The notes below the pieces were generated by a model. That model had not been told where the DNA came from and ran no database searches. It worked only from the letters and a program-made list of their open reading frames with translations. A DNA stretch of 64,000 nucleotides from assembly GCA_025846845.1 (NCBI GenBank), contig JAOYTL010000008.1, positions 124,001 through 188,000 of the forward strand. Direction: 5' to 3'. Shown here piece after piece: positions 61,518 to 64,000 of the stretch. Source of the DNA: Alloboseaceae bacterium BT-24-1 (GTDB lineage Bacteria; Pseudomonadota; Alphaproteobacteria; Rhizobiales; Beijerinckiaceae). How positions within the stretch are numbered: position 1 is the stretch's first letter; each line of letters opens with the position of its first letter. A program made the translations under genes and the position numbers.

Positions 61518-62498
61518 TCAGATCTCGAAATTGATCATCTTGCGCATCACCAGCACGCCAGTTGTCATCCAGACGGCGCAGCCGACGAGCGCTGCTCGTC
61601 CCGTATCGGTCGTCCAGAGGGCGTCCATGTAGCCCGGGCTCGTCAGGTAGACGAGGCCGGCGACAGCGGGGGGCATGCAGCCGATGATCGCGGCGGAGGC
61701 CTTCGCCTCCATCGATACGGCGTTGATCTTGTCGCGCATCTTGCGGCGCTCGCGGATCACGCGCGAGAGATTGGCCAGGGTTTCGGCGAGATTGCCGCCG
61801 GTCTTCTGCTGGATCGCCAGGACGATGCCGAAGAAATTGGCCTCGGCGCAGGGCATGCGTTGAAACAGCTTGGCGACAGCGTCCGTCAGCGACAGGCCGA
61901 GCGTCTGCGCCTCGACAATCAAGCGGAACTCGGTCTTGACCGGCTCCTGGGCCTCGTTGGCGATGATCCGCAGGCAATCGTTCAGCGGCAGGCCCGACTT
62001 GATGCCGCGCACGATGACATCGAGCGCGTTCGGGAATTCATTGGTGAAGCGCAGCATCCGCTTCTTGCCGAGATAGCCCAGATACCAGCGCGGCAGGCCG
62101 AAAAGACCGACGAGGAAGCTGACCAGCACGACGCCCCAGTTGCCCGAGACGATGAAGAGCACAACCGCCAGGGCAATGCCCAGCGCGACGCCGAGCAGCC
62201 AGTACTGCTTGCGCGACCAAGACAGCCCTGCCTGCTCGATTCGCCCGTCAATCGTGAGCTTGTGGCGTGCCTTTTCGCGGTTCTCGATATCCTTCAGGCT
62301 TTGCGCGACCTGCCCGCGCCTGACCTGGCTCTGCGCTTCGCGATCAGCGGCGGCACGGACCGCGGCCGGGGCGGCGAACTCTCGGCGGCGCTGCTCGGCG
62401 CGCGCCTGGCCGCTGAGCCGAGGGTAGAACAGGGCGTAGGCGATCCCGCCAGCCGAGACAGCGGCGAGGATGGCGGCGGCGATCTGGCCATAGTCCAT
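61518..62498 (-). CDS. tadB: Tad pilus inner-membrane platform protein TadB
   Basis: This 326-residue T2SSF-domain protein has an N-terminal helix (residues 5-24), a charged cytoplasmic linker, two helices at ~95-135, then FPNALDVIVRGIKSGLPLNDCLRII and GNLAETLANLSRVIRERRKMRDKI. Two helices close the protein. It pairs with TadC in the Flp pilus machine and lies 18 bases downstream of cpaF. Confidence 0.95.
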   Translation of the reverse strand: MDYGQIAAAILAAVSAGGIAYALFYPRLSGQARAEQRRREFAAPAAVRAAADREAQSQVRRGQVAQSLKDIENREKARHKLTIDGRIEQAGLSWSRKQYWLLGVALGIALAVVLFIVSGNWGVVLVSFLVGLFGLPRWYLGYLGKKRMLRFTNEFPNALDVIVRGIKSGLPLNDCLRIIANEAQEPVKTEFRLIVEAQTLGLSLTDAVAKLFQRMPCAEANFFGIVLAIQQKTGGNLAETLANLSRVIRERRKMRDKINAVSMEAKASAAIIGCMPPAVAGLVYLTSPGYMDALWTTDTGRAALVGCAVWMTTGVLVMRKMINFEI

Positions 62499-62516
62499 GA
62501 CGTGCCTTCTCCCGCG

Positions 62517-63956
62517 CTAGGCCTCGGCCCGGCCTTCGAGCTCGAGCTGGTCGAGCGCCGCGGCGAGCCGCTGCTCGTCGCCGAAATAGCGCGCGCGTTC
62601 CCAGAGGCGCGGCCGGCCGATTCCGGTCGAACGGTGCCGGCCGATGAGCCTGCCGTTGGGGTCCTCGCCGAGCACGTCGTAGAGCATCAGGTCCTGGGTG
62701 ATGATCACGTCGCCTTCCATGCCCATCACCTCGGTGATGTGGGTGATGCGGCGCGAGCCGTCACGCATGCGCTGCGCCTGGATGATCACATCGACCGAGG
62801 AGCAGATCATCTCGCGCAGCGTCTTCGAGGGCAGGCTGAAGCCGCCCATGGTGATCATCGATTCGATACGGCTCAGGCATTCGCGCGGCGTGTTGGCGTG
62901 CAACGTGCCCATCGAGCCGTCATGGCCCGTGTTCATCGCCTGGAGCAGGTCGAACGCCTCGGGACCGCGCACCTCGCCGACGATGATGCGTTCGGGCCGC
63001 ATGCGCAGGCAGTTCTTGACCAGATCGCGCATCGTGACCGCGCCCGACCCTTCCAGATTGGGCGGGCGGGTCTCGAGGCGGACCACATGCGGCTGCTGCA
63101 GTTGCAACTCGGCCGCGTCCTCACAGGTGATCACGCGCTCATCGTGTTCGATATAGTTGGTCAGGCAGTTGAGCAGCGTCGTCTTGCCCGAGCCGGTACC
63201 GCCCGAGATCACGATATTGCAGCGGACCCGTCCGATGATCTTCAAGATCTCGGCACCGGGCGGCGAGATCGCGCCGAAGCGGACAAGCTGATCGAGTGTC
63301 AGCTTGTCCTTCTTGAACTTGCGGATGGTGAGGGCCGGCCCGTCGATCGCGAGCGGCGGAGCAATGACGTTGACGCGCGAGCCGTCGGCAAGGCGCGCAT
63401 CGCAGATCGGCGAGGATTCATCGACGCGGCGTCCGACCTGACTGACGATGCGCTGGCAGATATTCATCAGCTGCGCATTGTCGCGAAAGCGGATGCTGGT
63501 GAGCTGGATCTTGCCGCCGGTCTCGATAAAGGTCCGGCCGGCGCCGTTGACCATGATGTCGGCGATGTCGTCGCGCGCCAGGAGCGGCTCGAGCGGCCCG
63601 TAGCCGAGCACATCGTTGCAGATGTCGTCGAGCAGCTCTTCCTGCTCGGAGATCGAGAGCACGACATTCTTCAGCGAGATGATCTCGTTGATGATGTCGC
63701 GGATTTCCTCGCGGGCCGATTCGCCGTCGAGCTTGGCCAGCTGGGAGAGGTCGATCGCTTCGATGAGAGCACCGAAGATCATGCTCTTCATCTGGTAGTA
63801 TTCGTCGGATTTTTGCGCCTCGACCGGCACAGGCGGCGGCAGACGCCGTGCCTCGACGGCGGCTGGGCGCGATTCGACCGGGCGCACCGACGTGAGCGGC
63901 GCTGCATTCGGCTGAGTCGTCGGAGCCGGGGCAGTCGCCTGTCGCTTGCCGAACAT
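62517..63956 (-). CDS. cpaF: Tad pilus assembly ATPase CpaF/TadA
   Basis: This hexameric secretion ATPase of the CpaF family powers Flp pilus assembly. The 479-residue product has a Pro/Ala-rich N-terminus (~1-45), an N-terminal domain with YGPLEPLLARDDIADIMVNG, Walker A GGTGSGKTT (~252-260), ASP-box-like EDAAELQLQQPHVVRLETR, and ERIIVGEVRGPEAFDLLQAM with HANTPREC. The operon continues into tadB and tadC, and upstream into cpaE. Confidence 0.97.
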   Translation of the reverse strand: MFGKRQATAPAPTTQPNAAPLTSVRPVESRPAAVEARRLPPPVPVEAQKSDEYYQMKSMIFGALIEAIDLSQLAKLDGESAREEIRDIINEIISLKNVVLSISEQEELLDDICNDVLGYGPLEPLLARDDIADIMVNGAGRTFIETGGKIQLTSIRFRDNAQLMNICQRIVSQVGRRVDESSPICDARLADGSRVNVIAPPLAIDGPALTIRKFKKDKLTLDQLVRFGAISPPGAEILKIIGRVRCNIVISGGTGSGKTTLLNCLTNYIEHDERVITCEDAAELQLQQPHVVRLETRPPNLEGSGAVTMRDLVKNCLRMRPERIIVGEVRGPEAFDLLQAMNTGHDGSMGTLHANTPRECLSRIESMITMGGFSLPSKTLREMICSSVDVIIQAQRMRDGSRRITHITEVMGMEGDVIITQDLMLYDVLGEDPNGRLIGRHRSTGIGRPRLWERARYFGDEQRLAAALDQLELEGRAEA

Positions 63957-63958
63957 CT

Positions 63959-64000
63959 TCAGGCCTTCCGACGCATCAGCTTGGCGACCAGAGGCTCGAA
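63959..64000 (-). CDS. cpaE: CpaE/TadZ C-terminal fragment (gene continues beyond window)
   Basis: Thirteen codons and a TGA are present on the minus strand, reading FEPLVAKLMRRKA. The position directly upstream of cpaF and the similarity to the C-terminus of CpaE proteins (EPLLAKLMRR-like, from recall) support this assignment. CpaE is a ParA-like pilus localisation ATPase. The rest of the gene lies outside the window, so confidence is moderate. Confidence 0.6.
   Translation of the reverse strand, partial: FEPLVAKLMRRKA

Overview
The window is high-GC DNA, roughly two thirds G+C by eye, from a chromosome of the alphaproteobacterial order Hyphomicrobiales (Rhizobiales). A Bosea/Methylobacterium-like genus is my best guess. 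The evidence is a GcrA cell-cycle regulator with clustered GANTC sites upstream, a double-length dCTP deaminase, an argD-argF-hslO cluster, a Tad/Cpa pilus cluster, and rhizobial-type intergenic palindromic repeats. I see no phage, insertion sequence, CRISPR array or composition break. Genes are dense and often overlap at ATGA, TGATG or TTGA junctions.

Layout. 1-1272: 3' part of gyrB. 1459-5151 (-): a small lipoprotein and a NitT/TauT-type ABC importer with two different permeases. 5152-5677: intergenic region with two copies of an ATTTGTATGCAAA palindrome. 5678-7573: glycosyltransferase with an N-terminal GspE-N-like domain. 7572-7687: two palindromic repeats that supply both flanking stop codons. 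7685-9091 (-): SCO1-like copper protein, a 58-residue membrane protein, tRNA-Gly(CCC) and a lipoprotein. 9355-15639: dcd, apaG, argE, hslO, argF and argD. 16185-17586: gcrA, a Nudix hydrolase and ynfA. 17595-24140 (-): the full Pho module phoR-pstS-pstC-pstA-pstB-phoU-phoB with a Pho box before pstS. 24234-29957 (-): an MprF-N-like membrane protein, an ABC-F ATPase, an uncharacterised methyltransferase-like protein and an SbmA/BacA-type transporter. 30018-32101 (-): ArsR regulator, SRPBCC protein, glutathione transferase and a second SRPBCC protein, with a likely ArsR operator upstream. 32291-41734: guaC, a TIGR03862-type flavoprotein, mutS (-), an unusual chemoreceptor and maeB. 41899-45596: LpoA-like lipoprotein, rsmI, yraN and gshB. 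45598-47288: MoeB/ThiF-like enzyme and an SDR. 47421-56480: a nucleoside uptake and breakdown operon (BMP binding protein, ATPase, two permeases, cdd, purine phosphorylase, deoC, deoA) followed by ghrA. 56474-59191 (-): NlpC/P60 hydrolase, MarR regulator and M17 aminopeptidase. 59332-60192: TPR lipoprotein. 60528-64000 (-): tadC, tadB, cpaF and the last codons of cpaE.

How the genes work together. Three modules are internally complete. In the Pho module, PhoB/PhoR and PhoU should control the Pst importer through the Pho box. In the nucleoside operon, imported (deoxy)nucleosides would be deaminated and split, and the deoxyribose phosphate cleaved by DeoC. The tad genes encode the motor and platform of a Flp-type pilus. 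I found no clear candidate for a wholly new multi-gene defence or metabolic system. The most unusual items are the 5TM-LYT/PAS/MCP receptor, the GspE-N/GT2 fusion, a PhoR with no membrane segment, the paired palindromes around 5.2-5.5 kb, the SbmA-like transporter with a degenerate ATPase next to a methyltransferase-like orphan, and repeat elements that donate stop codons.
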